NCBI RefSeq assembly: GCF_000972865.1
Contig: NZ_CP011144.1
Span: forward strand, 3,779,118 to 3,843,117
DNA length: 64,000 nt
DNA from: Pseudoxanthomonas suwonensis
Lineage (GTDB): Bacteria; Pseudomonadota; Gammaproteobacteria; Xanthomonadales; Xanthomonadaceae
Direction of reading: 5' to 3'
This document shows positions 47,828 to 55,565 of this stretch, in pieces. The notes beneath the pieces are model-generated. The model was not told the origin of the DNA. It searched no databases and saw nothing but the letters and a program-made list of their open reading frames with translations. Numbering within the stretch: the stretch's first letter is position 1; every line of letters begins with the position of its first letter. The position numbers and the translations under genes were made by a program.

Positions 47828-48453
47828 ATGCCAAGGCTGAAAATATGGGGAAAGTGCGATCGACACCACTTCTTTGGAGTGCGAGGATCTTATTGCTTGG
47901 GAGTATATTTCTTGCGCTCACGGCATGCAGCAAGTACGAGCCCCCGAAGCCGCCGGATGTGGAATGGAATGAGCGCCCGGTTGATGCTTACGTTGCGACG
48001 CTGAAGGTCGAGGGACTGGATGAAGCCTATACGGTGACGGCGAATGCATATTTCTCGATCAATAATCGGCGAGATTGCCTACCGATTGACAGGCGGCGAT
48101 CACTTGGTGGAAGCCGTCACTACCATTCAGAACGCCGAGATATTCCCATTGTCAGAGTCTCCCCTGATTCTTACAAGATCGTGTTTTACGCAGACTGGAT
48201 CAAGAGCGGCGACTACTATGGGCTGGGTGATTGTCATTGGCATGGGTCGCCAGCGTTTGAGATTCGCAGACCATCTTCACAAGGAATATATGCAGTCGCA
48301 ATTTTTCATGAAGGGGAAGTTGCGGAACTCAATTGCTTAAGTCACACAGTCAGTACTGAAGACATACGAAGAACATGTGCAATTATGAGACCTGGCGATG
48401 CACCAGACTCCAGGAAATCATTCACTGTTTCCACAACCTTTACTAAGGAGTAG
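47824..48453 (+). CDS. Orphan lipoprotein, possible effector-immunity protein
   Basis: A 209-residue lipoprotein (signal WSARILLLGSIFLALTAC, lipidated Cys35) of clearly lower G+C than its surroundings. The periplasmic part has paired cysteines (RDCLPIDRR, LGDCHWHG, LNCLSHT, RRTCAIM) and the segment ERRDIPIVRVSPDSYKIVFY ... DYYGLGDCHW, which recalls lipoprotein immunity proteins of type VI phospholipase effectors. That likeness is from memory of the pattern and is not proven. Its ATG overlaps the stop of a truncated frame, fitting a toxin gene that has decayed. An in-frame ATG eight codons on (47845) is an alternative start. Confidence 0.65.
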   Translation: MNAKAENMGKVRSTPLLWSARILLLGSIFLALTACSKYEPPKPPDVEWNERPVDAYVATLKVEGLDEAYTVTANAYFSINNRRDCLPIDRRRSLGGSRHYHSERRDIPIVRVSPDSYKIVFYADWIKSGDYYGLGDCHWHGSPAFEIRRPSSQGIYAVAIFHEGEVAELNCLSHTVSTEDIRRTCAIMRPGDAPDSRKSFTVSTTFTKE

Positions 48454-48845
48454 GGCAGGGTCAGCAGCATCGCGTAGTCACGCAGACCCTGGAACGTGTC
48501 CAGCGGCAGCAGCCCAAGCACCCGGCCGCCTCCTCGTCGCTCAACCAGTGCGGCAGTCTGGCCCGCGGGATCTTGACCCGCTCGCACGCCGGCACGTCGT
48601 GGAAGACCTCCGCGTACCGGTAGGACGCCCACAGGGCCTTGATTGATGTCCAGGTTCACCGTGGCCAACACGGTGCGCAGCCGACGGCGGTGCAGCCAGC
48701 GCCGGACTAGGTGCAAGTCCAACATGCCCGGGCGACCCGCCAGCCGCCAGCCAGTGGTCAACGGCACGCTGCGTGTCGGCGGCGTAACCCTCGACCACCG
48801 GGAAGCGCGCAAACCGCTTAAGCGCGGCCTGGTTCTCTAACTCAG
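48454..48845 (-). pseudogene. Degraded tyrosine recombinase (integrase) remnant
   Basis: On the minus strand, from 48845 downward, three frames in succession give integrase-like pieces: LKRFARFPVVEGYAADTQRA then VDHWLAAG (core-binding domain start), WASYRYAEVFHDVPACERVK then IPRARLPHWLSDEEAA, and VLGLLPLDTFQGLRDYAMLL. The last two recall the 'P-x-L-s-x-e-E-a ... RDrAll' entry to the catalytic domain of phage-type integrases. The frames are broken by frameshifts and the catalytic C-terminus is missing, replaced by the end of the lipoprotein gene. The bases 48846-48907 are AT-rich and hold nothing else. Confidence 0.5.
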
Positions 48846-48907
48846 TTTTATCAATGGGCGAGAATTTTTGAAAAACTTTTAAAATCCAATGGTTGTGAGA
48901 TTTTTAT

Positions 48908-49714
48908 TCAGCAAAACATGCGATTCCAGCGAAGAACTAGCGTTAAATGGTCACGAACGTAGGCAGTTTGCGCTGTTGGGCCACGAACTTTTGCGGCTCG
49001 GCTTATCGTGATTCGCTCCTGCTCGGCCTTGCGACGTAACCAGAGTTCCGCCAGTGCGACCTTCGCAAATGCCATTTCTGGTTGGGTCTCGGCGACTTTG
49101 CGAAGCGACAGATCAAAAGCCTCGTCGAGACTCCTGTTGGCCGCAGGGCCGCGCGGAAAGGGTATCTGCCGATCCAGGCCGAGGCATGCAACGAGCACCT
49201 CCGGTCCCCGTCCCGCCATGGCAAGGTGCAGCAGTCCAGCGGAAAGACCGGAAATAAAATTGGGATTGCGGTGGCCCAGCGCCATACACCCCAGGTACTT
49301 TCCGAACAGTTCGGGTGAGAGCGCCGCGAGGCGGCTGCCCACGAACCGGAGGCCGTCCTTCGAAACGGTGAGCGCTTTCACGATGTCGCCGTCGCGGACT
49401 TGCTTCATGCGATTGGCGACATTCGGATGCAGCTCAGCGATCAGTGCGAGGGTCTGGTCGATGGGAACGTGGCCTTCGAGCCACTTCTTGCAGGTTCCTG
49501 TTGGCAACGAGCGTTTAGTTGCTTGCGGTTCGCTCCCGGATTGGATTGACCTGCGCTCAGCTCGGGCCCGAGGCGAGAAAGCCAATGCCCGTTCCATTGC
49601 GGTGGTGCCGTACACACCGCCCAGCGCCTCGGCTGCCGCCGCAAAGACCATGCGGCCAGCGATCAAGCGGGCCTCGGGATCCAGGATCCGAGTGGGCACG
49701 CGGCGTCGAGGCAT
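48908..49714 (-). CDS. Unknown protein divergent from the tni operon (268 aa)
   Basis: Not recognised. The 268-residue soluble protein has a basic, helical N-terminus (MPRRRVPTRILDPEARLIAG), a central KKWLEGHVPIDQTLALIAEL segment, LFGKYLGCMALGHRNPNFIS, and a charged helical end (ALAELWLRRKAEQERITISR). No membrane segment or zinc motif is visible. It is transcribed away from the transposition genes across a shared operator-like dyad, so it is probably cargo or an accessory factor of the element. Its codon use resembles that of tniA-tniQ rather than the core genome. Confidence 0.65.
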   Translation of the reverse strand: MPRRRVPTRILDPEARLIAGRMVFAAAAEALGGVYGTTAMERALAFSPRARAERRSIQSGSEPQATKRSLPTGTCKKWLEGHVPIDQTLALIAELHPNVANRMKQVRDGDIVKALTVSKDGLRFVGSRLAALSPELFGKYLGCMALGHRNPNFISGLSAGLLHLAMAGRGPEVLVACLGLDRQIPFPRGPAANRSLDEAFDLSLRKVAETQPEMAFAKVALAELWLRRKAEQERITISRAAKVRGPTAQTAYVRDHLTLVLRWNRMFC

Positions 49715-49737
49715 GAGCCTCCGAACTTAACAATCGT

Positions 49738-49767
49738 GGTAAAGAACGTACCGGTACCAACTTTACC
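49738..49767. promoter_or_regulatory. Dyad operator between divergent transposon genes
   Basis: GGTAAAG AAC GTACC | GGTAC CAA CTTTACC is a 30-base inverted repeat matching at 12 of 15 positions per arm, with a perfect GTACCGGTAC centre. It lies in the 72-base gap between the minus gene ending its 5' side at 49714 and the plus gene starting at 49787, so one protein bound here could control both. Confidence 0.65.
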
Positions 49768-49786
49768 CTTCTTTGGCGAGCTGGGA

Positions 49787-50101
49787 ATGGATAACGTTAG
49801 GAGCATGGCCCCATCATCTCCAGAATCCACGGCCGCCTTAGATATCAACATCGAGGCATTGCAGCAGCGCTTTGGCATGGTTGTTGCGGGGCGTGACCTG
49901 GTGCGCCTGCTCGGCTATCGCACGTCGGCGGCCTTTCGCCAAGCGGTGCATAGGCAATCGCTCGGCGTTCGAACCTTCTTCATTCTTGGACGGCGCGGGC
50001 GCTGCGCTCGCACGTCCGATATCGCGCGCTGGGCTTTCGAGCACGGCGCGCCCCTGATACAAGGAGCGGAGTTCAAGTCGACCCCGGGTCGCTCCGAATA
50101 A
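49787..50101 (+). CDS. Small putative DNA-binding protein upstream of tniA (104 aa)
   Basis: A 104-residue protein. The core IEALQQRFGMVVAGRDLVRL then LGYRTSAAFRQAVHRQSLGV resembles a winged or AlpA-like helix-turn-helix (helix, LVRLLGY, recognition helix), followed by a short beta part (RTFFILGRRGRCARTSDIAR). It may be the regulator of the module. An in-frame GTG at 49736 would run through the dyad operator, and an ATG at 49805 has AGGAG too close, so the ATG at 49787 was chosen. The next gene, tniA, begins 176 bases downstream. Confidence 0.6.
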   Translation: MDNVRSMAPSSPESTAALDINIEALQQRFGMVVAGRDLVRLLGYRTSAAFRQAVHRQSLGVRTFFILGRRGRCARTSDIARWAFEHGAPLIQGAEFKSTPGRSE

Positions 50102-50141
50102 AAAAAGGGCGGTCCGTCGGGTTGCGTCCGTCGGATCGCCC
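50100..50141 (-). terminator. Hairpin with T-run on the minus strand
   Basis: GGGCGGTCCGTCGG and CCGTCGGATCGCCC (50107-50141) pair at 12 of 14 positions. On the minus strand the stem is followed by TTTTTTT. It would stop antisense transcription coming from the tniA side. Confidence 0.45.
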
Positions 50142-50277
50142 ATGACGAAGACACTCTGTGGCGCCCCCGTCGTCGTCATTGTCCGCGGCGAAACCTTCCA
50201 CCGTCAAGCGTTCGCTCGCCGGATAAGCCCGGGTGTCGCCTTGTCACGCCTTGTCACGCGTGAACAGGGAGTTTCCC

Positions 50278-52146
50278 ATGGCCAATACGCCCGAAATTGA
50301 GACATCGGCACCACCGACTGCGCCGCACGCGAAGCGTGGTGCCGCGGTTATGCGGGTGAAGAAAGGAGTACTGGTGGTGTGCGAAGGGCGCGCCGCCAAG
50401 GTGTTGGCGATCGTCTCTGCATCGCAAATCTGGGTCAGCTACTTGGGCACCGACGACCACCAGTGGGTCAGTCTCGAGGCGCTGTCGCCGTACGAAGAAT
50501 CTGACCCGTCCACGCCGGCTCCGGCTGAAGTTAGAGTCGAAGACGACCTCGAGTTCGAACGCGCCGCCGAATGGACACGGATCTTCGATCGCTACATGGA
50601 CTGTCCGGCGCTTCCGCCTGACGTTAAGGAACAAATCGGGAAAGAGATGGGAGTCAGTCGGCGCACAGTAGAGCGCCACTTCAATTTGTACCAATTCGAT
50701 CCTAGCGCTCGCAGCCAACTTCCGTGCAAGTCGGGCCCGGAGAAGGGCACTTCTCATCTGGGCAAGGCCAAGCTGGCGATTGTCGACAAGGCGATCGAGG
50801 AACGGTATCGCGTAGAAGAGCGAGGCTCTATTCAGGCCACCACCGATTTGGCGGGAGCGCGTTGCGCTGCCGCGGGTCTGGAGGCACCCTGCTACAACAC
50901 TGTGCTGGCGCGCATCAAGACTCTGGACCGCTGGAAGCTGGCGCGCGAACGCCACGGTCGTGTTCGTGGCGATGCCAAGGCCGGTCCCGCCGGTTCCGGA
51001 ATCCCGGGCAAGAGTGACATTAAGCCGCTTGACTTCGTGCAGATGGACCACGCGATCGTCGACGTGATCGTGGTCGACCCTGAGACGCGCGAAGAAATAG
51101 GACGGCCCTGGATCACGCTGGCCATCGATATCGCCACTCGCTGTATCCTCGGCTTCTACCTGACCTTCGACGCCCCTTCGCAAACAAGCGTCGCGATCAC
51201 GCTTGAGCAGTGCTGCCTGCCCAAGGATGCGTGGCTGAAGGGCTTGGGTGTCTCCGATCCATGGCTGCCCTTCGGTCTGATGAAGGTTATCGGCTGGGAT
51301 AACGCCAAATGTTTCCGCAATACCAATCTAATCAATGCGTGTCGCGAGCATGACATTAATCCCCGCTATCGGAAGGTGCGTAATCCGGTCCACGGCGCCC
51401 ACATCGAACGCGTAATCGGCACCTACATGGGGCGCATCCACCTAATCAAGGGAACGACCTTCTCGAACACAAAGGATCGCGAGGACTACAAGAGCGGAAA
51501 GAAGGCCATCATGACCTTGCAAGAGCTCGAGCTATGGACGATTCACGAGATCAACGGCCGCTACCACAACACCGAGCACGGTGGCCTGGAGCGTACGCCG
51601 CTAGAGGCTTGGAACGAGGCTTGGATGCAGGACGGGGTGACTCGGCTTCCTCCCATCCCCGCGGACCGGCGTGATTTTCGACTTTCCTTGTTCCCCCGCA
51701 TCCAGCGCACGGCAGGACGCGAGGGCATTCAGCGCTTCAATATAAAGTATTGGGACGAAGGCCTGATTCCTCTGATTGGGGATAAGCGCAAGTTTTGGGT
51801 GGCCCACGATCCACGCAATATCAGCCGCGTCTACGTGCTGGTAGGAAGTACTTGGATTGACGTTCCCTGGCGCGATCGCACCCGTGCACCCATTGCCTTG
51901 TGGGAGTGGGTGCGCGCCAAGCGAGAGCTACGCAAGAGGCACAACGGCCCGGTCAGTAACGCCGCGGCCTTCAAGCACATCGAGGCTCAGCGCGAAATCG
52001 AGAAGAAGGCTGCGAAAAAAACGCGCCAGCAGCGGCGTGACCAACAACGTCGCCCCGAAGACGACCGACCCAAGGCCAGGGTTCACGCCGTGGACTATGG
52101 TGACGCCCCAGTACTGCTTTCCAACCCTCTGGCAGGACGGCCATGA
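50278..52146 (+). CDS. tniA: TniA, DDE transposase of the Tn5053/Tn7 (TnsB) type
   Basis: TniA binds the transposon ends and performs strand transfer. The 622-residue product has an N-terminal helix-turn-helix region (about 110-230; EMGVSRRTVERHF), an rve-type RNase H catalytic core with the DDE triad Asp257 (VQMDHAIVDV), Asp341 (IGWDNAKCF) and Glu377 (VHGAHIERVIG), a Mu-type C-terminal beta-barrel (about 475-540) and a basic tail (KKAAKKTRQQRRDQQRR) that would contact TniB. GGGAG precedes the ATG. tniB overlaps by 4 bases. The triad is complete, so the protein is probably active. Confidence 0.93.
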   Translation: MANTPEIETSAPPTAPHAKRGAAVMRVKKGVLVVCEGRAAKVLAIVSASQIWVSYLGTDDHQWVSLEALSPYEESDPSTPAPAEVRVEDDLEFERAAEWTRIFDRYMDCPALPPDVKEQIGKEMGVSRRTVERHFNLYQFDPSARSQLPCKSGPEKGTSHLGKAKLAIVDKAIEERYRVEERGSIQATTDLAGARCAAAGLEAPCYNTVLARIKTLDRWKLARERHGRVRGDAKAGPAGSGIPGKSDIKPLDFVQMDHAIVDVIVVDPETREEIGRPWITLAIDIATRCILGFYLTFDAPSQTSVAITLEQCCLPKDAWLKGLGVSDPWLPFGLMKVIGWDNAKCFRNTNLINACREHDINPRYRKVRNPVHGAHIERVIGTYMGRIHLIKGTTFSNTKDREDYKSGKKAIMTLQELELWTIHEINGRYHNTEHGGLERTPLEAWNEAWMQDGVTRLPPIPADRRDFRLSLFPRIQRTAGREGIQRFNIKYWDEGLIPLIGDKRKFWVAHDPRNISRVYVLVGSTWIDVPWRDRTRAPIALWEWVRAKRELRKRHNGPVSNAAAFKHIEAQREIEKKAAKKTRQQRRDQQRRPEDDRPKARVHAVDYGDAPVLLSNPLAGRP

Positions 52147-53039
52147 CCACCGCCCCCACTGATCTCTCAGACGCGGCCCGTGCATTGCTGCAAGCCACGA
52201 CAATGCAAAAGGTCGACTGGATTTTGGCCGATGCTTGGGTGCACACACCCACGACGACTATCGCTTTTCAGTGGATGGCGTACATGCATCGCTGTGGCGT
52301 GGTGATGCGGCCGCCCTGCCTGCACCTTATCGCCGAAGGCGGCATGGGAAAGACGGCCGTACTGCTGGCTTACACCGAACTGCATCCGGTACAACAAACG
52401 CCGGACGATCCGCTTCGGCTTCAGCGCCCAATCGTCTACGTCGAATGCAAGCCAGAGCACCAAGGGGAGCGGGGCGTACGGCACGCGATTCTGAAGGCCT
52501 GCTGGCCTAGCGCCACGCACATTAGGGGTACGGAGGAGGAGGTCGATTCCACGCTGCGCGCGCAGGGGGTGCGCATGCTGTTGCTTGACGAGTTCGGCGA
52601 GCTGACCAAGGCCGGCGCAGCCAGCCATCGGCGTGCATTGTCGGAACTCAAGCGCCTCAGCAATACCGCACGTGTCGGGATCGTGGCCGCCACGGTGACC
52701 AACTTGGCACATGTGCTCGACGTGGATCAACAGTTTGCCAGCCGCTTCAAGCGCAAGATCACCATCTCGCCTTGGGCGCTGTCGAACGACCTGCGCAACT
52801 TCGTCTACGGTCTGCAGCGCAACCTGCCATTCCCGGAGCGCTCGCAGCTGGACGATCGCCAGTGCCTGCCGTTGATCGCCCAGCACAGCGAGGGAAATAC
52901 CAAGGAAATTGTCGAGGTGATCCGACTGGCGGCACTGCATGCGCTTGAAGCGGATGCGGCGCACATTTCCCATGACAGCCTCGTACTGGCCATCGAAAGC
53001 CCGACCCCGCCGAGTGTGGCTCTGCGGAGGGTGGCATGA
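52143..53039 (+). CDS. tniB: TniB, AAA+ ATPase of the transposition module
   Basis: TniB, like TnsC and MuB, is an ATP-dependent regulator that bridges target DNA or TniQ and the transposase. The 298-residue product has Walker A AEGGMGKT (64-71), Walker B MLLLDEFGEL (about 147-156), a sensor region GIVAATVTNL and an arginine-rich QQFASRFKRKITI (arginine finger). It starts inside the tniA stop (ATGA) and its stop overlaps tniQ the same way, which indicates strict translational coupling. Confidence 0.92.
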   Translation: MTTAPTDLSDAARALLQATTMQKVDWILADAWVHTPTTTIAFQWMAYMHRCGVVMRPPCLHLIAEGGMGKTAVLLAYTELHPVQQTPDDPLRLQRPIVYVECKPEHQGERGVRHAILKACWPSATHIRGTEEEVDSTLRAQGVRMLLLDEFGELTKAGAASHRRALSELKRLSNTARVGIVAATVTNLAHVLDVDQQFASRFKRKITISPWALSNDLRNFVYGLQRNLPFPERSQLDDRQCLPLIAQHSEGNTKEIVEVIRLAALHALEADAAHISHDSLVLAIESPTPPSVALRRVA

Positions 53040-53755
53040 AAGTCGAGCATTGGGCCGCGCTGGGAGCACGCCGCGGCGCGGGCGAGTCGTTGGCCTCCTG
53101 GTTGCGGGCTAGTCCCTTAGGTGCGGAGGCCTTTGGCGTGCCTCCCACGTCCGAGCTAGGTGTGGGCTCATTGTTCTGCCCGGCCTGCCATGTGGACGAA
53201 ATGGGTCGACGTCGGTGGTACACGCGTGAAGACTGGCCTGTGGACGGCGTTGTGTGCGCGACCCATGCCTTGCCGCTGCTGCGCTGCGAAACAGCGCCAG
53301 CCCGGCTGTGGGGGCGGCGCTGGTCGAAGACGCTGCGGGACGAATTTCGTGCTCTGGGCATGTGGTCCCAGCAAGTTCAGGTGCACGCGGTCGGCGATGC
53401 GATCGCGCATGCTGTCTGCGCGCGGAGCGATCCGCGGGTGGCCCATTCCCGCGCCTGGACCGAAGCGCAGTGGCACCTGTGGGCGAGTGGGTGGCCCGTG
53501 CGGACCGCTCCGCGATTCCCTCGCCGTGGCCCCCTGACTCCAGTGCTTCAGTTCGATCGTTTGGCGCTAGCAGCGATCGTTCACCGCGTGTTCGTCGCGT
53601 TGGATATCGGGCAAGAGACGGGTTGGCCGGCGCTGCCGATCCGCGCTCGGGCGTTAGCCTGGCTGGAAGGTCGGATCGGGCGGGTGCATCCGCATTGGCG
53701 GCCGCGTCTGGCGCTGTGCTTTCGCGACGCGACGTGGTCAAAGTCGCGGACATGA
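53036..53755 (+). CDS. tniQ: TniQ-family protein 1 (short)
   Basis: TniQ/TnsD proteins recruit the transposon to its target site. The 239-residue product has an N-terminal segment GESLASWLRA and a zinc-binding pattern FCPACHVDEMGRRRWYTRED ... GVVCATHALPLL (Cys48, Cys51, Cys74, His77), characteristic of TniQ. The C-terminal part is Trp/Arg-rich. It overlaps tniB and the second TniQ gene by 4 bases each. Compared with Tn5053 TniQ (about 400 aa) it is short, so it may be a subunit rather than a full targeting protein. Confidence 0.85.
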   Translation: MKVEHWAALGARRGAGESLASWLRASPLGAEAFGVPPTSELGVGSLFCPACHVDEMGRRRWYTREDWPVDGVVCATHALPLLRCETAPARLWGRRWSKTLRDEFRALGMWSQQVQVHAVGDAIAHAVCARSDPRVAHSRAWTEAQWHLWASGWPVRTAPRFPRRGPLTPVLQFDRLALAAIVHRVFVALDIGQETGWPALPIRARALAWLEGRIGRVHPHWRPRLALCFRDATWSKSRT

Positions 53756-55107
53756 CGCGACTGCAGATTGTCCTCAGTCGCATTAGCCGCGAGGACGAGT
53801 CGGGGGCGTACCTGCCGTTGCTTGCGGACGAGACGGTGGCTAGTTGGGCCCGTCGGCAACCCGGCGTCTGCCTGCATTCCGAATCGCTAGAGAAGGATAC
53901 GTTTGGACAGCTGATTATCGACCTACCCGAGTTGCCGCGCACGTTGCAGGAACAGCTGCAACGCGCCGCCCAGCCGCCGGACGACTGGTTGCTGCTACCA
54001 CACCAGCGTACGTTGCAGTGCCCGCGTTGCCTTGCCGAAGACTGGGCGCAGGGTGTGCCGGCCTACAACCGACGAGCCTGGTGTGTCGCTTGGAGAACCT
54101 GCTGCCCGCGGCATGGGCCCCTGTTTGATACCGACAATCACAAGACGCCGCCCAGATGGATGCGCCTGCTCGAGAGTCCACGGTGGACCGGGCAGGAGCT
54201 GTGCATCAGGCGCCACCGACCAAATGGGGTATTGCTGCGTTTCTCGCTCGGCGCAGATCGCCGTGCGATCCATTTGGAAACGGCTCTCGCCGGCCGACAG
54301 CACGGCGCGTGGTTTCCGAAGGGAATGACCCAAACCACGTTGCGAGCGATCTACCGCGAGCTCGTTTCGGACTTACTTGACCAGGTCTACTTGGCCCATG
54401 ACGGACCGGAGGATCAGCATCCTAATCCTGGATTCAATCGTGCGAAGAACGGCAATCGCTTCGCGATCAATGTCCTCGCCGAAGCGATCTTGTCCGAGTG
54501 GACAGCTACGCCGCTGCCGACGTCCGCGCTAGCGCTGCGTACGCCGCTACTGGTGCGGGCAATTGGCTGGGGCGAGGACCGTCCACTGCGCGTGCGAACT
54601 GGGCAGGTGCTGCTCCATGGGCCTACTGAGCGGACGCACTCGCTGGCGCATTACGATGCGTTGCTCCGGAAAGAGGATTACGCTCGGCTCGCGAAACCGA
54701 CAGATGACGAGTGTGTCGGCTATCTGACCTTGCCGGAGGCTCGCCTTCTAGGATTGTCCTGTAGCGAGACGATCACCGTCCTTACGCGAATGACTGCGCA
54801 AGGACGGTTCTTGGCCTTTGATGCCCGACGCGGATGCCTGGTCGAAAACCGCTCCTTGCCCCAGCAAGCGCACCTGACGCCGGAGCAGGTCCCCACGAGC
54901 GTGATGTTGCCCGCGTGGGCCTTTCGTCCGCCGCCATCCCTTGGCATGAACGCGGTGTCGGATGAATTGCGCGACCTGCTAGGAGCGAAGTCACCCGATT
55001 CGAAGTTGCGTGATGCCGCTCGGCAGAGACGCCGGCATCGAAATGAGCGAAATAACGTGCGGTTTTCTCCCGCGCGCCGCGGCGACGAAGCCACTTCGGA
55101 CGACTAG
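53752..55107 (+). CDS. TniQ-family protein 2 (long)
   Basis: A 451-residue second TniQ-like protein. It opens with LPLLADETVASWARRQPGV and carries the zinc pattern TLQCPRCLAED ... AWRTCCPRHGPLF (Cys90, Cys93, Cys118, His121). A longer helical C-terminal region (about 160-430) could bind target DNA, as TnsD does; a Lys/Arg-rich end (RQRRRHRNERN) follows. It is the last gene of the tni operon. Having both a short and a long TniQ parallels Tn7-like elements with two targeting modes; this is an inference. Confidence 0.78.
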   Translation: MTRLQIVLSRISREDESGAYLPLLADETVASWARRQPGVCLHSESLEKDTFGQLIIDLPELPRTLQEQLQRAAQPPDDWLLLPHQRTLQCPRCLAEDWAQGVPAYNRRAWCVAWRTCCPRHGPLFDTDNHKTPPRWMRLLESPRWTGQELCIRRHRPNGVLLRFSLGADRRAIHLETALAGRQHGAWFPKGMTQTTLRAIYRELVSDLLDQVYLAHDGPEDQHPNPGFNRAKNGNRFAINVLAEAILSEWTATPLPTSALALRTPLLVRAIGWGEDRPLRVRTGQVLLHGPTERTHSLAHYDALLRKEDYARLAKPTDDECVGYLTLPEARLLGLSCSETITVLTRMTAQGRFLAFDARRGCLVENRSLPQQAHLTPEQVPTSVMLPAWAFRPPPSLGMNAVSDELRDLLGAKSPDSKLRDAARQRRRHRNERNNVRFSPARRGDEATSDD

Positions 55108-55434
55108 AGAACATCGATGGGTTGCTGGAGGGGAGGGAGACTAAGAGTAGAGATTTTCGGTAACCCGAAGGCCGCTTTCGCCCAAGGGCGGGCATCCTGG
55201 TGAGGAGGGGATTAGAGATGGTTATCGAAGAAAAATGCACACAGACCGATTCCTTTTCCTGTCAGAATTCGGGCCAGATAGAGGAGCCTCCAATTCCACT
55301 ATTCGGCCTCCGAAACGTAATGCCCCCAAATTTGGGGTGAGTTGAGCGGATGCTCCTCTTCAAGTACCGTAGGGCCATGTCGACCTTCCGCCGCCCTAGC
55401 TACAGCCGAATACCGGTCTGATCGCAACGATCAT
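55108..55434. other. Gene-free stretch between tniQ2 and the tRNA
   Basis: No open frame is convincing here. The right end of the transposon should lie in this stretch. A perfect palindrome CCCCAAATTTGGGG sits at 55324-55337, about 100 bases upstream of the tRNA, and could be an operator. A weak TTGAGC (55343-55348) follows it. Confidence 0.4.
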
Positions 55435-55527
55435 GCCCCTGTAGCTCAATGGGTAGAGCAGCGGATTTATATCCCGTCAGCGCCAGATAAGCGGCTTGTG
55501 CCGGTTCGAGCCCGGCCAGGGGCACCA
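55435..55527 (+). tRNA. Unusual tRNA, anticodon UAU (AUA, Ile), long variable arm
   Basis: A 93-nt cloverleaf. The acceptor stem GCCCCTG (55435-55441) pairs perfectly with CAGGGGC (55517-55523), then A73 and encoded CCA. D arm: GCTC/GAGC with an AATGGGTA loop. T arm: GCCGG/CCGGC with a TTCGAGC loop. Anticodon stem GCGGA/CCCGT has one A-C mismatch next to a TTTATAT loop, giving U33, anticodon UAU and A37. The variable arm is 22 nt (55478-55499) and can form a 6-bp stem with a bulged C, as in class II tRNAs, yet the D arm is class I and the anticodon is not Leu, Ser or Tyr. Its charging is uncertain. It lies 38 bases before a small operon. Confidence 0.8.
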
Positions 55528-55565
55528 CCTGTTCGCGTGGCCACGCGCTACGCTTGGAGCCAGCC

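Larger units (their letters stand above)
48908..55107. mobile_element. Tn5053/Tn7-like transposition module with two TniQ proteins
   Basis: A gene block with the hallmarks of the Tn5053/Tn7 superfamily: DDE transposase TniA, AAA+ regulator TniB and two TniQ-type target-selection proteins, all overlapping by four bases, plus a divergent unknown gene and a small regulator-like gene. There is no resolvase or TnsA. Terminal inverted repeats could not be identified by eye, so the ends given are those of the genes. An unusual tRNA begins 328 bases beyond the last gene. Confidence 0.75.

Noticed and set aside
48846..55434. Terminal inverted repeats of the transposon
   Set aside because: I compared the left AT-rich stretch with the right interval and found no matching ends by eye. 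No boundaries are claimed.
55461..55477. Reading the tRNA as Leu (UAA), Tyr (AUA) or an ochre suppressor (UUA) by shifting the loop
   Set aside because: Only the register with GCGGA/CCCGT gives a 5-bp stem with a 7-nt loop and U33 and A37. The other registers break the stem.
50278..55527. A CRISPR-guided (CAST-type) transposon, suggested by TniQ plus a nearby tRNA
   Set aside because: No cas genes, Cas12k or CRISPR array lie in the window, so RNA-guided targeting has no support here.
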